This document shows positions 25,772 through 35,259 of a DNA stretch of 49,123 nt, one piece after another. The DNA is taken from contig JAIUMM010000009.1 of the NCBI GenBank assembly GCA_022565615.1, positions 1-49,123 on the forward strand. Reading direction: 5' to 3'. Every line of letters begins with the position of its first letter. The first letter of the stretch is position 1. Made by a program: the position numbers and the translations under genes. The notes beneath the pieces were generated by a model that searched no databases, was not told where the DNA came from, and worked only from the letters and a program-made list of their open reading frames with translations. The stretch is from Nanobdellota archaeon. Lineage in GTDB: Archaea; Nanobdellota; Nanobdellia; Woesearchaeales; UBA583.

Positions 25772-26686
25772 ATGAATGCATCTTTTTTAGAAATTTCTAA
25801 GTATTCTGGGCTTGAAGAAGTATTAGATTCTTTAACTCAGAAGAGAAAAAATTTTCAAGATTTTAATTATTCTACTCAATTTTCAACTCTTCAAATTAAT
25901 ACTATTCGAGATAATGTTTTAAGAGCACATGATAAAGAACTTAGAAAAAGTGGAGGGTATTATATTGAAAAGCATTTAGTTCCTATGGCTAAAAAAGGAT
26001 TAGAATTGGGTCTAGTACCATCATTTGTATCAGGCATATTAGTTCATGATACAGTAGAAGATACTGATAAGGATAATTATTCATTAAAAACGCCAACATT
26101 AGGAGATAGAAATTTAAGAATTTTAAGAGAATCACTTCAAAGAGCTGATTTTAGAAAAATAGATAGAAGGTTAATAGTTGCAATGTGTGGAATATTAACA
26201 AAATTATCAACTGATCAAATTCAAGATAAATATGGACCAGGTTTAAATGAAGATGAATTATCTGAGATGAAATTTCATGCTAAAATAGAGAGGGCATTAG
26301 GAAAAAGTGATTGGCTAAATGATTCTTTTTTTAGTAATAACGTAGGAGTTAGTCATAGATTTGGTGCACAAATTTGTGGACTATTAGATATTGAAGACAA
26401 TCTTGATATTTTTGAAGAAATTGATATTTCTAAATATGATAAATCTATTGTTAGAAGATTTGAAGAAAATAAATCTCGGAATTTAAAAAGGGCTTTAACA
26501 TATGGAATGGAACTAGATTTATCAATTAGAAAATTATCAAATAGAGGAGATTGTATTATTGACGAAGAAGCTTATAATAAATATATAGAACAAACATATT
26601 CTCAAAAACTAAGACAAGGATTAGAACATATAAGTACTGAAAATTTAGGAATTTCTTTTAATGTATACAAATATTGGGGATTGTAG
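25772..26686 (+). CDS. RelA/SpoT-type HD-domain protein (possible alarmone hydrolase)
   Basis: Residues 50-100 carry the HD-domain pattern of RSH enzymes: H53 in RAHDKELRKSGGYYIEKHL, then H92-D93 in LVHDTVEDTD with E96 and D97. This corresponds to the H...RKSGEPYI.HP...HDVVEDT pattern of (p)ppGpp hydrolases. The C-terminal 200 residues are helical and not recognised, and no synthetase domain is present, so it would be a hydrolase-only (Mesh1/SAH-like) protein. Archaeal RSH proteins are uncommon. Whether it acts on ppGpp, pppGpp or another nucleotide cannot be told. Confidence 0.7.
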   Translation: MNASFLEISKYSGLEEVLDSLTQKRKNFQDFNYSTQFSTLQINTIRDNVLRAHDKELRKSGGYYIEKHLVPMAKKGLELGLVPSFVSGILVHDTVEDTDKDNYSLKTPTLGDRNLRILRESLQRADFRKIDRRLIVAMCGILTKLSTDQIQDKYGPGLNEDELSEMKFHAKIERALGKSDWLNDSFFSNNVGVSHRFGAQICGLLDIEDNLDIFEEIDISKYDKSIVRRFEENKSRNLKRALTYGMELDLSIRKLSNRGDCIIDEEAYNKYIEQTYSQKLRQGLEHISTENLGISFNVYKYWGL

Positions 26687-26769
26687 CTTTATAATTATTG
26701 CTACTTTAAATAAAAATTTAAATTTATAAAAATATTAATTATTTAAACTAAAAAAATTGAATATAAAAC

Positions 26770-27645
26770 TTAATAAAATTCAATATCTGCTTCTTCAATT
26801 AATTCATTAATTAATGCAGTTTGTAATTGTCTTAGTTTATCTTGTTCAAGTTGTGCAATAATTTGAAGTTCAATTTCTTCAAATGCTGGAGTATTTTCAC
26901 CCATTTGTATTGCATATTGAGCATAAAATTCTTCAACTTCTTCTTGTGTTACTTGAACTAAATTCTCATCAATATTTTGGCTTAAAAACCTATCAACTGC
27001 TACTCTTTCTTTGAAATCTTCAAGAGTTGCTTCATAAGAAATTCCTTGTTCTTGTAAATCTGTTTTCAATTCATCAAGTGTAAATCCTTGTGTTTGAAGT
27101 AATTGAACTAATTCTTCTTCAGCTTCTTCATTAGAAATTTCAAAATTTTCTCTTTGAACTGCTTGTAATAACACAATATTTGTAATTACTTGTTCAAGTG
27201 CATCTTCTTGTGTAACTTGAAATCCTTGGTTTTGGAGTTGCATTTGAACCATTACAATATCTTGTGCTAAGACATCATCTCCATTAACATTTAGAATTGG
27301 AGTTAATGGGTCAACTTCTTGAGTATTATTTACTAATTCTTCTTGTGGAAGAGTTGTTGTTTGATTTGAAATTAAAGAAGAATCTAATGTTTCATTTTGT
27401 CCTGAGTTATTTGAGTTTAAAGCCATCATTACGACAATAATTAATACAATAACTAATAATCCAACAACTGCTGCTCCAATTAATATTTGTAATTGACTTG
27501 AATTAGTTGTTTCTTTTGAAGATGATTTTTTTGTATATGTATCATCTTTTTTAGCATGTGAAGAAGAGCTAGTTCTAAGTGGTTCTCTTTTATGAGTACT
27601 ACTATTATGTTTAGCATCTTTTTCATGGTGTTTTTTTGTTACCAT
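26770..27645 (-). CDS. Membrane-anchored SurA N-domain-like chaperone
   Basis: 291 residues. The N-terminal 50 are a Lys/Ser/Thr/His-rich cytoplasmic tail, followed by one membrane helix at about residues 51-72 (LIGAAVVGLLVIVLIIVVMMAL). A low-complexity linker follows. The outer domain (DVLAQDIVMVQMQLQNQGF ... ITNIVLLQAVQRENFEIS) matches the SurA/trigger-factor-like chaperone fold. The parvulin isomerase domain is missing. It probably helps folding of exported proteins outside the membrane. Confidence 0.78.
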   Translation of the reverse strand: MVTKKHHEKDAKHNSSTHKREPLRTSSSSHAKKDDTYTKKSSSKETTNSSQLQILIGAAVVGLLVIVLIIVVMMALNSNNSGQNETLDSSLISNQTTTLPQEELVNNTQEVDPLTPILNVNGDDVLAQDIVMVQMQLQNQGFQVTQEDALEQVITNIVLLQAVQRENFEISNEEAEEELVQLLQTQGFTLDELKTDLQEQGISYEATLEDFKERVAVDRFLSQNIDENLVQVTQEEVEEFYAQYAIQMGENTPAFEEIELQIIAQLEQDKLRQLQTALINELIEEADIEFY

Positions 27646-27716
27646 AATTAAGGAGAAAGAAAATCTATTTTTTAAATTTAATTCACTAAGAGATGAAAAA
27701 ATAATAATTAATTATT

Positions 27717-29111
27717 CTATCTAGGCATATGAAATGTTGCTGCTAAATTTGCAATTGGTGACCTGTTAGTTCTTTCTAAATTCATCATAGCAGCTCCAGG
27801 GTGTTGTTCTTTAGCTAGTTTATAGGCCATATGTACAAGAGCATTTTTGTAAGGAGAAGTTTTAGGATTATGAGTTTGAAAAGGATCTCCACAAAATACC
27901 ATTTTACTTCCAAATCCAATTCTTGTAACTAATCCTTGTCCATGTCCTCTTTGTAAATCTTCTGCTTCATCAACAATAATCATCTGTCTTGACCAAGTAC
28001 TACCTTTAGCAAACGCAACTGTATCTTCTTTAAGAAGAGGAACTTTATTTGTTGGGAAATAAAATCCTTGTGTTCTCCATTTATTTAGCTGTTGAATTTC
28101 TAATGCATCTTTATAGCTAAATTCAGGAATAATGTCTTCTTCATGTAGTGTTTTAAAGGAGTCCATTTGGGGCCCAAGTTTATTTCCTAAATCACCTGGT
28201 AAAAACCCTACTTGATGTTCAGTTGGTGGAACAGCTGGCTTTAATAGTCTCATCATCTTATATAAATACTCTTTATTTACTTTAGATTCATCATCTAAAA
28301 TAGTTTGTTCAAGTCCTGACATATAACCTAGAAGTGTTTTACCAGAACCTGCTTGACCACTAAGAGTTACAAATTGAATATTTGGATCTAAAAGGAGATA
28401 TTTCCATGCCAAATATTGGGAGAGATGATTTGCTTTAATCCCAAAAGCTAATTCTCTTCCTTCAAATGCCGATTTATTGTCTGATAAGAAATGCGTAGTG
28501 TTAGGTTCAATTCTTTGAAGATACATATCACTGGTAATTTCCATATCTGGGCCACTAGTTTTAAAATCTTTTCTTACCATATATAATGCTTGTCTTCTAT
28601 CTCCTTCTAATGTTAAAAGTAAAAATTGATTTGGAAAATCAACATGAATTCCTTCTTTAACTGGATCTAATCTATTTTCTAAAGAATCAAATTCTAAATC
28701 GCTTACTCTAGTTTCAAATCCTTTTTTTAAAATACTAGGATCAACTTTTAAAAATTTAGGTTCAATAACTCCATTTCTTTTTATCCCTTTGTCATAAAAA
28801 TGTTCTCTAATTGAAGGATCATCAGTCATACCTTGACAATTCTCCCATGAGTCTGGTGATTTTAATCTAAGAATTATAGTTGAATCTCCATTATCAATTT
28901 CCCATCCACCTTCTTGATTTCTCTCTCCTTCTTTATGACCATAATTCATAAACTCCCTTACTAAAGGATTATCTAATTCACCTTGTTTTTCAGCATTTTT
29001 TCTATCAAAATAAATGGTTACAACTTCACCATCTTGTATATCTAAGTTAGAAAAAATTTCAGTTCCACTATTTTCAACTACATCAAGTCCAACTACAATA
29101 TCTCTTTGCAT
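27717..29111 (-). CDS. phoH: PhoH-like ATPase
   Basis: The ATPase core has Walker A SGQAGSGKTLLGY, Walker B MIIVDEAEDLQ, and FCGDPFQTHNP with the sensor/arginine region ERTNRSPIA, matching PhoH-like RNA-helicase-related ATPases. The first ~190 residues (starting MQRDIVVGLDVVE) are beta-rich and not assigned. The start is placed at 29111 because a Shine-Dalgarno-like AGGTGA lies 9 bases before this ATG and the upstream gene's stop is adjacent; the longer open frame would overlap that gene by 89 bases. Role in RNA or phosphate metabolism is family-level inference. Confidence 0.85.
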   Translation of the reverse strand: MQRDIVVGLDVVENSGTEIFSNLDIQDGEVVTIYFDRKNAEKQGELDNPLVREFMNYGHKEGERNQEGGWEIDNGDSTIILRLKSPDSWENCQGMTDDPSIREHFYDKGIKRNGVIEPKFLKVDPSILKKGFETRVSDLEFDSLENRLDPVKEGIHVDFPNQFLLLTLEGDRRQALYMVRKDFKTSGPDMEITSDMYLQRIEPNTTHFLSDNKSAFEGRELAFGIKANHLSQYLAWKYLLLDPNIQFVTLSGQAGSGKTLLGYMSGLEQTILDDESKVNKEYLYKMMRLLKPAVPPTEHQVGFLPGDLGNKLGPQMDSFKTLHEEDIIPEFSYKDALEIQQLNKWRTQGFYFPTNKVPLLKEDTVAFAKGSTWSRQMIIVDEAEDLQRGHGQGLVTRIGFGSKMVFCGDPFQTHNPKTSPYKNALVHMAYKLAKEQHPGAAMMNLERTNRSPIANLAATFHMPR

Positions 29112-29112
29112 T

Positions 29113-29463
29113 TTAGTTTTCACCTGTTTGTAATAATCTTTGAAGAGTTTTCTTTTCTTTTCTTCTGAGTGAATTTGCTTTATTATTACTAAGAGTACCA
29201 TCCCTTGATGTAAATCTTATATAAGAATTTAATGTAGAGTTATAGAATTGTTGTCCTCTTTCAATATCTTTTGAATTTCTTCTTGATGAGTCTCCATTAA
29301 TAATTCCATTTCTAATTGTTTCAATTTCTTCTAATGTTATTGAATTAGGGTCTTTAAATTGTTTTATTTGTCCCACTAAACTATAAGCAAAATCTATTTT
29401 TGTAGGTGTATCTTTCTGGACATCAACTAAAAGTTGAGTTAAACTAGAATAAGCTTCTTTCAT
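29113..29463 (-). CDS. Hypothetical protein upstream of phoH
   Basis: 116 residues, polar and helical, with a basic C-terminus (KANSLRRKEKKTLQRLLQTGEN). It ends 1 base before the phoH start and carries that gene's Shine-Dalgarno in its last codons, so the two are an operon. No motif recognised. Confidence 0.65.
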   Translation of the reverse strand: MKEAYSSLTQLLVDVQKDTPTKIDFAYSLVGQIKQFKDPNSITLEEIETIRNGIINGDSSRRNSKDIERGQQFYNSTLNSYIRFTSRDGTLSNNKANSLRRKEKKTLQRLLQTGEN

Positions 29464-29552
29464 AATAATATTGTATTTATTACTTATTTATAAAGTTATT
29501 TGATTTTGTCTTTTAAAAGTGATAACTTTTAGAAAATTCTCTGTAAAAATAA

Positions 29553-30857
29553 TTAGAATTCTAATTCTTCTCCTATTCTTGGAATTATTACATTTGAAGG
29601 TACTTCATCTGTATGTCTATCACTCCATTGTTTTACAGCTTCAAGTGCATCAATATCTCCGTGTTGGAGCAGAACATGTTTAGCTTTTAAGTTTTTCATT
29701 ACTTTTCTAATACCATCTTGTCCAATGTGTGCTGAAAAATCGAATTTTCTTACATGTGCGAGTACTTTAAATCTTTGATGATGATTATAAAATACATGGT
29801 CTTCAAAAATACTTCTACCATTAGTTCCATGTGCTTGAAATCCACTTAGAATAATAAAATTATTTTTATCATGGATCATAGTCTCAGCATATCCCACACT
29901 TGGGCCTCCTTGAAGCATTCCTGATGTTGTTAAAATTACAACTCCTTTTTGTTTTGCAATTTTTGCTCTCTCAGCTGGGTGTTTTACCAAATGAACTCGT
30001 TTAAACATATCTTCTAAAATATCTTTATTAAGGATATAATTATCACTTGATTGATACATAAGTTTTGTAAGAACCCTTGCAGCTCCATCTAAATAAATTG
30101 GAATATTTTTTGGAAGTTTTTCAAGTAAAATAAGAATTTCTTGTGAACGTCCAACTCCAAATACAGGAAGCAGAACTGAGCCTCCCCCTTCAATTCCACT
30201 CATTATTGATTTAATAAATCCTTCTTGAACATCTGCTTTATCAGGATGAAGTCTATTTCCATAGGTATTTTCAGTAATTAAAACATCAATTGGTTTATCA
30301 AATTCTAATTTTTCAAGTAAACTTGGTTCCATAAGTAGAGTTTCTTGAGTATTAATATCAGCAGCATATAATACTCGTTTTCCTTCAATTTCAAGTAAAA
30401 TAGAAGCACTTCCAGGAATGTGACCTGCATTAATGTATTGAAATTTAACTTTTCTATCTTTTGTTTCATACCATTTTGAATATCTTACTAAATTAATATC
30501 ATCTTTTACAGCTCTTACATCTCTTGCTGAATATGCAGGATGAATTGAACGTAATTTTTCTAAATGAAATCCATCTTCAAGCAAGATATTTGTAATGTCC
30601 CACGTCATTTTAGTACAATAAATTGGACATTTCAACCTTTTATGTTCAAGCATTGGAAGAGCTCCACAATGATCCATATGAGCATGAGAGAGAAATATAG
30701 CATTTAGTTCACTTACTTTATCTAAATATTTAGGATATTCAACTCCTCCATGAATAAACTTAACTCCAGCGTCTAATAAATATCTTTTTCCTTGTGAGAT
30801 AATTTCAATACAACTTTTACCAACTTCTTGTGCAGCACCGTGAAATATGATTTTCAT
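29553..30857 (-). CDS. Beta-CASP metallo-beta-lactamase nuclease (archaeal CPSF-like)
   Basis: mRNA 3'-end or 5'-end processing nuclease of the beta-CASP group. Metal site motifs: LSHAHMDHCGALP, AGHIPGSAS and YAADINTQ. Beta-CASP motifs: ITENTYG, FGVGRSQEIL, VILTTSGMLQGG and GFQAHGTNGR, then a final HIGQDG...LLQHGD with the terminal His. There are no N-terminal KH domains, so it matches aCPSF2 rather than aCPSF1. Length 434 is normal. Confidence 0.92.
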   Translation of the reverse strand: MKIIFHGAAQEVGKSCIEIISQGKRYLLDAGVKFIHGGVEYPKYLDKVSELNAIFLSHAHMDHCGALPMLEHKRLKCPIYCTKMTWDITNILLEDGFHLEKLRSIHPAYSARDVRAVKDDINLVRYSKWYETKDRKVKFQYINAGHIPGSASILLEIEGKRVLYAADINTQETLLMEPSLLEKLEFDKPIDVLITENTYGNRLHPDKADVQEGFIKSIMSGIEGGGSVLLPVFGVGRSQEILILLEKLPKNIPIYLDGAARVLTKLMYQSSDNYILNKDILEDMFKRVHLVKHPAERAKIAKQKGVVILTTSGMLQGGPSVGYAETMIHDKNNFIILSGFQAHGTNGRSIFEDHVFYNHHQRFKVLAHVRKFDFSAHIGQDGIRKVMKNLKAKHVLLQHGDIDALEAVKQWSDRHTDEVPSNVIIPRIGEELEF

Positions 30858-31022
30858 ATATTATTTGAAGAATTTAATGATTTAATATTTTGTCACTATT
30901 TCAAAGAGGAGTTTGAGTTGAATCCTTTTATTTTTTCTTTAAATTTTAATATATTATAATTTTTTACTTTTTAAATTAAAAAAACAACTGTTAAGAGATT
31001 ACATACTTTTAAAAACTTTTTG

Positions 31023-31031
31023 GTTATAAAG
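31023..31031 (+). promoter_or_regulatory. TATA-like box A of tfb
   Basis: GTTATAAAG lies about 19 bases before the ATG at 31051. Confidence 0.4.
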
Positions 31032-31050
31032 TAGATAGATTTATACTAAA

Positions 31051-32004
31051 ATGGTAGGAGAAAATGTTAGAAAGTGCCCTGAGTGTGGGAGCACTAATTT
31101 ATATAATAATAAAGACAAAGGAGAGATTGTTTGTAGGTCTTGTGGTCTTGTAATTGATGGTAGAAATATTTCACTAGGAAAAGAGTGGAGAGATTTTGAA
31201 GAGAGTGAAGGTTCTGAGATGAGAAGAACTGGAGCTCCTACAACATATACTAAATTTGATATGGGGCTTGGAACATCAATTGGTTCAGAGAGTGATTCAT
31301 TTTCATTAGATAAAAAACAACGATATAAACTTCAAAGATTGAAAAGATGGCAAAAAAGACTCTCAACAGTTATGGAGAAAAATCTAAAAATTGCCCTTGG
31401 AGAACTTAGAAGATTAGCTTCATATTTAAATTTGCCAACTGCTATTGAAGAAGAGTCTGGAAAAATTTATACAGAAGCGGTTCAAAAAAATTTAGTAAGA
31501 GGACGTTCAATTGAGAGTGTAGTTGCAGGTGTTGTTTATGCTGCTTGTAGAAGACAAAATATTCCAAGAACATTAGATGAAATTAGTGAAGCGAGTGGAA
31601 TTGATAAAAAAGAAATTGGAAGATCGTATAGGTACATTACAAGAGAGTTAAAAATTAAAATTTTACCTTCAAATCCTGTTGATTATATTTCAAGATTTGC
31701 AAGTGTATTAAATTATGGACCTGAGACTCAATCAAGGGGAGTGGATATTTTATCAAAAGCTTTAACATTAGATTTAACTTCAGGAAGAGGTCCTATTGGA
31801 ATTGCAGCAGCAGCATTATATATTGCGGGATTATTAGAGGGAGAGAGAAGAACTCAAAGAGATATTTCAGAAGTGAGTGGTGTTACTGAGGTTACAATTA
31901 GAAATAGATATAAAGAGATAATTACTAAACTAGGATTAGAAGATGAAATTAAAAAAATTAAATCTAAAAAAGAGGATGATTCAGATGATAACTCAGATTT
32001 TTAA
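31051..32004 (+). CDS. tfb: Transcription initiation factor IIB (TFB)
   Basis: Archaeal TFB recruits RNA polymerase to TATA-bound TBP. The N-terminal zinc ribbon is CPECGSTN ... CRSCGLVI, followed by the B-reader/linker (EWRDFEESEGSEMRRTGAP). Two cyclin-like repeats follow (SVVAGVVYAACRRQNIPRTL and PIGIAAAALYIAGLLEGERRTQ), each ending in a BRE-binding helix. It ends in an acidic tail (KKEDDSDDNSDF) that overlaps the next gene's start by 20 bases, so the two are co-transcribed. Confidence 0.97.
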   Translation: MVGENVRKCPECGSTNLYNNKDKGEIVCRSCGLVIDGRNISLGKEWRDFEESEGSEMRRTGAPTTYTKFDMGLGTSIGSESDSFSLDKKQRYKLQRLKRWQKRLSTVMEKNLKIALGELRRLASYLNLPTAIEEESGKIYTEAVQKNLVRGRSIESVVAGVVYAACRRQNIPRTLDEISEASGIDKKEIGRSYRYITRELKIKILPSNPVDYISRFASVLNYGPETQSRGVDILSKALTLDLTSGRGPIGIAAAALYIAGLLEGERRTQRDISEVSGVTEVTIRNRYKEIITKLGLEDEIKKIKSKKEDDSDDNSDF

Positions 32005-33493
32005 AAAAAGTATACTATTTTTTGTAGTATTTTTATTGTTGACATTTCAAATGTTTAGTTTTGCAGTTCCACAAGAATATACACAAAATACATTTTCTTT
32101 TGTAACTCAGGAGAATAGGAATACTATTGTATCAACAAATAGGGATGAAGTGGAGTTTAGTTTTACTCTTAAAAATACTTTAAATGAGATGCAGGAGTTT
32201 AATGTTTCAATAAATCCTTCAACTTCTTGGGAAATTGAACCTTCTAATTTTATAGTTAGATTAAATCCACTTGAACAAAGAGAAATTAAATTTAAAGTAT
32301 TAATTCCTGATAATTTAGGATATACTAGAATTGTAGATAGTCAAGGTTTGAGTAAGTTTGTATTAGATGATGATTATTTTGGAGTCTTTAATTTCCCTAT
32401 TTTTGTTGACCCTGTTGGAGATGAAGATACATTAGAAATAGTGTATAGATTGGAAGTGTATGCTCCTATGAATTTACCTGTTGATTTTACAATTGAACCT
32501 TCAACTACTAGAATGTCTCCTGAATTTGAAAATACACTTAGAATTTTAGCACAAAATTTAGATGAAGGAGGTTCTTCTACTACAGCTAAAGTTTCAAAAT
32601 CAATTGGAGGAGTTGAGTTACCTTCTCAAGATATTACATTTTCATATATTAGAGATGTGGTTGATGTAAGTTTTGAAATTCCTTCAACAATTGAACCAGG
32701 GAATTATCAAAGAATTGTGACAGTAAGTTTAGAGAGTGATGGGGGGAGAAGTCAACAATGGCAACTTAGAGATTCAGTTCAAATTTTAGAATTTGAACAA
32801 TTATTGATTAGGGAAGAGGAAAGCACAAATTTATGGTCTGTGAATCATAGAGTTTTCATAGAAAATGTGGGGAATACTAATTCTGGATATGAGGTTGCTA
32901 AAAATTTTGCTTGGTATGAAAGAATATTTTTGTCTTCAAATGTAGATTATTCAATTATTAATTCAGAACATGTGTTTAGTATTGAAATTTTACCTGGGGA
33001 GGAGAAAAATATTGATATTAGTATTAGGTATGGGATTATTTTATTACTGATTTTAATTGTGTTAATAATTGTGTTAATAAGACTTTATTTAGTATATAAA
33101 AATCCTTTAGAAATTGATGTTAAATTTGAGAGTATTAAAAAGGTAAAACATGAAGGTGTTAAAAGTTTTAAAGTTAAAATTGGATTTGAAAATGTTAGAA
33201 AAGAAGAGATTGATACTCTAAGAGTTGTATTTAGAATGCCCTCTTATTTACATGTTAAAGATGAATCATTTTCAATTACTCCTCCGACTAAAGTTCTTAA
33301 AGGTTCAAATAAATATAAATTGATGTGGGAATTTAAGAGATTTGAAAAAGGTGATGCTAGAATTTTAGGATTTGAGCTTGTAAATTCAAAAGGTATTTTA
33401 GGAGATATTCATTTTGAAGATTTAGAATTTGAAATAATTTCAAAAAATAATACTGCTAAATATTATACTCCAATTGAAACAATTAGAGGATAA
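31985..33493 (+). CDS. Exported, membrane-anchored protein with Ig-like region
   Basis: The ATG at 31985 gives a clear signal peptide (FKKSILFFVVFLLLTFQMFSFA) and is preceded by GAGGAT about 10 bases upstream. Residues 25-340 are beta-rich and resemble COG1470-like Ig/NEW3 domains (FSFTLKNTLNEMQEFNVSI; LNPLEQREIKFKV). One membrane helix follows at about 350-370 (IILLLILIVLIIVLIRLYLV), then a cytoplasmic domain of about 130 residues, also beta-rich. It is coupled to tfb and lies 13 bases before the muramidase gene, with which it may act. Confidence 0.75.
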   Translation: MITQIFKKSILFFVVFLLLTFQMFSFAVPQEYTQNTFSFVTQENRNTIVSTNRDEVEFSFTLKNTLNEMQEFNVSINPSTSWEIEPSNFIVRLNPLEQREIKFKVLIPDNLGYTRIVDSQGLSKFVLDDDYFGVFNFPIFVDPVGDEDTLEIVYRLEVYAPMNLPVDFTIEPSTTRMSPEFENTLRILAQNLDEGGSSTTAKVSKSIGGVELPSQDITFSYIRDVVDVSFEIPSTIEPGNYQRIVTVSLESDGGRSQQWQLRDSVQILEFEQLLIREEESTNLWSVNHRVFIENVGNTNSGYEVAKNFAWYERIFLSSNVDYSIINSEHVFSIEILPGEEKNIDISIRYGIILLLILIVLIIVLIRLYLVYKNPLEIDVKFESIKKVKHEGVKSFKVKIGFENVRKEEIDTLRVVFRMPSYLHVKDESFSITPPTKVLKGSNKYKLMWEFKRFEKGDARILGFELVNSKGILGDIHFEDLEFEIISKNNTAKYYTPIETIRG

Positions 33494-33506
33494 ATAAAAA
33501 ATTAAA

Positions 33507-35237
33507 ATGAAATCATTATTAAAATTATTTTTTAATTATTTTTTAAAACAAAAATTAGCTCAGGGTTTGCCTGTTGCAAGAATTGTAGTATTTTTTTTAG
33601 GACTTATAGTACTTATAGTTTTAATTGCAGGACCTGTTGGTCAATTAATTCCTTTTTTTACTTCTTCACAAATGGAAGGACTTGAAGCAACTTGTACAAA
33701 TTATCGAGATTTTGATCAAACTTTGTATTGCGAAACAAGAGATGATCAAGAACTTCTTCCAGATTCCAGATTTAATTGTCTAAGAGATTCAGAGGATTTT
33801 GAAAGGTATACAAGAGTTGAAGCATATGTTCAGTCAAAGGGTTGTGAAGAGATTGGAGGGGAAGAATGTACATGTATTACTAATGCGTATTTGCATCAAA
33901 GAGAATTAGCAAGAGCTGAAGTTACTGGAGAGAATATTGGAAGTGGTTCAACCATAGGAGGTATCATCGGAGGGGCTGAGATACGGCCTGAAGAGATTCC
34001 ATCTGTTGCTAGTTTACTTGAAGATATTTCAGATTTTATATTTGGAAGGGATCAGACTCCTGAAGATGGAGCGGAACATTCAGAATATGGTATTGAGCAT
34101 TTAGGTTTTAATTCTGAGTCCATGCAATTATTTAGAGAATTTTCTCAAGAGCATGATGTAGAACTTAGAAGATTAGTTGCATTTGCAAGAGCAATTGCAA
34201 GTATTGAGACAAATAATAGGGAATTTGATTCTAATGGAAATCCGGTTGCAAGATTTGAGTGCCATGTTTTTAATAGAAATTCTAATCAAAATGTTCCATG
34301 TACAACTAGAGATGGTGAATCTTTTAGTAGGGTAGCAAGTGAGACAAATTATGAAGCATTTGTAAGGGCGAGTCAAATTAATGAAAATCAAGCATTTAGT
34401 TCAACAAGTTTTGGAATGTTTCAAGTATTAGGTTCAAATTATGCTACTTTTGGTTTAAGTTCGCCTCAAGAATTACAACAAAGAACTTTAACTCAAGAAG
34501 GTCAAGTTGATTTATTTTTGCGATTTATTTTAAGTAGGGAGAATTCAATTTTAAGAGAATTAAGAGATTCTCAAACTTTAAATTATAGAATTATAGCACA
34601 AAGATATAACGGGGCTCAGTATGAGAGAAATCAATATCATACAAAACTTCAAGTTGCATATGAGAGATACTATCAAGAGTATTCGAGTCAAATGGGGAGT
34701 CCTGAATTATTGGTGGGGTTAAATATTAATGCTCCTGAGTTATATACTCAAATTAGATCAGCGGAATTATCAAATTCTCAATTTGCTTCAAGATTAGTGT
34801 ATGAGATAGGAAGTGGAACTATAAGGGATAAGGGATTGGCTCCTATTTTAGAGAGTATTTTATATGTGACGGCTGAAGAACTTAATGTTAGAGTTCATAT
34901 TTATAGTGCTGGACAATGTCCTGCTAATCATCCTACTTGTGGCAATGAGAGAACTGGTTCAAGAAGACATGATTTTGGAAATGGAGCAGATATTTACATT
35001 ACAAGAGATGGTCAAAGAATTTGTAACGGGAATCCTGATTTTGATAGATTTGTAAGAGTTGCTTTTAGAAATGGTATTCAAGCAGGTGGTTCAAGTCCAG
35101 GGTATATGGGTAATTGTAATATGCATTTAGATATAGTAGGAACAAGACTAGGGGGTGGAATTCATTGGCGTTCAACAAATAATTTTGTATCTGCACTAAG
35201 TCAAGGGATTAGGGATAGACAAACAACTACCTCTTAG
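33507..35237 (+). CDS. Pilin-anchored peptidoglycan hydrolase: N-acetylmuramidase plus M15-like peptidase
   Basis: 576 residues in three parts. The N-terminus (KLAQGLPVARIVVFF...) is pilin-like, with possible cleavage at A18/Q19 and a helix at about 23-46. Residues ~210-395 match the DUF3380 N-acetylmuramidase family: IASIETNNREF with E234 as likely acid, FECHVFNR (250-257), SFGMFQVLGSNYATFG (301-316) and RYNGAQYERNQYHTKLQVAYERY (366-388). Residues ~440-550 look like an M15/DUF882-type D,D-carboxypeptidase, with zinc ligands H488 and D495 (RRHDFGNGADIY) and H540 (MHLDIVG). Cysteines near residues 60-130 suggest an extracytoplasmic location. Archaea lack murein, so the substrate would be bacterial. 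Confidence 0.85.
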   Translation: MKSLLKLFFNYFLKQKLAQGLPVARIVVFFLGLIVLIVLIAGPVGQLIPFFTSSQMEGLEATCTNYRDFDQTLYCETRDDQELLPDSRFNCLRDSEDFERYTRVEAYVQSKGCEEIGGEECTCITNAYLHQRELARAEVTGENIGSGSTIGGIIGGAEIRPEEIPSVASLLEDISDFIFGRDQTPEDGAEHSEYGIEHLGFNSESMQLFREFSQEHDVELRRLVAFARAIASIETNNREFDSNGNPVARFECHVFNRNSNQNVPCTTRDGESFSRVASETNYEAFVRASQINENQAFSSTSFGMFQVLGSNYATFGLSSPQELQQRTLTQEGQVDLFLRFILSRENSILRELRDSQTLNYRIIAQRYNGAQYERNQYHTKLQVAYERYYQEYSSQMGSPELLVGLNINAPELYTQIRSAELSNSQFASRLVYEIGSGTIRDKGLAPILESILYVTAEELNVRVHIYSAGQCPANHPTCGNERTGSRRHDFGNGADIYITRDGQRICNGNPDFDRFVRVAFRNGIQAGGSSPGYMGNCNMHLDIVGTRLGGGIHWRSTNNFVSALSQGIRDRQTTTS

Positions 35238-35259
35238 ATTATTTATTCATTTAAAATTG

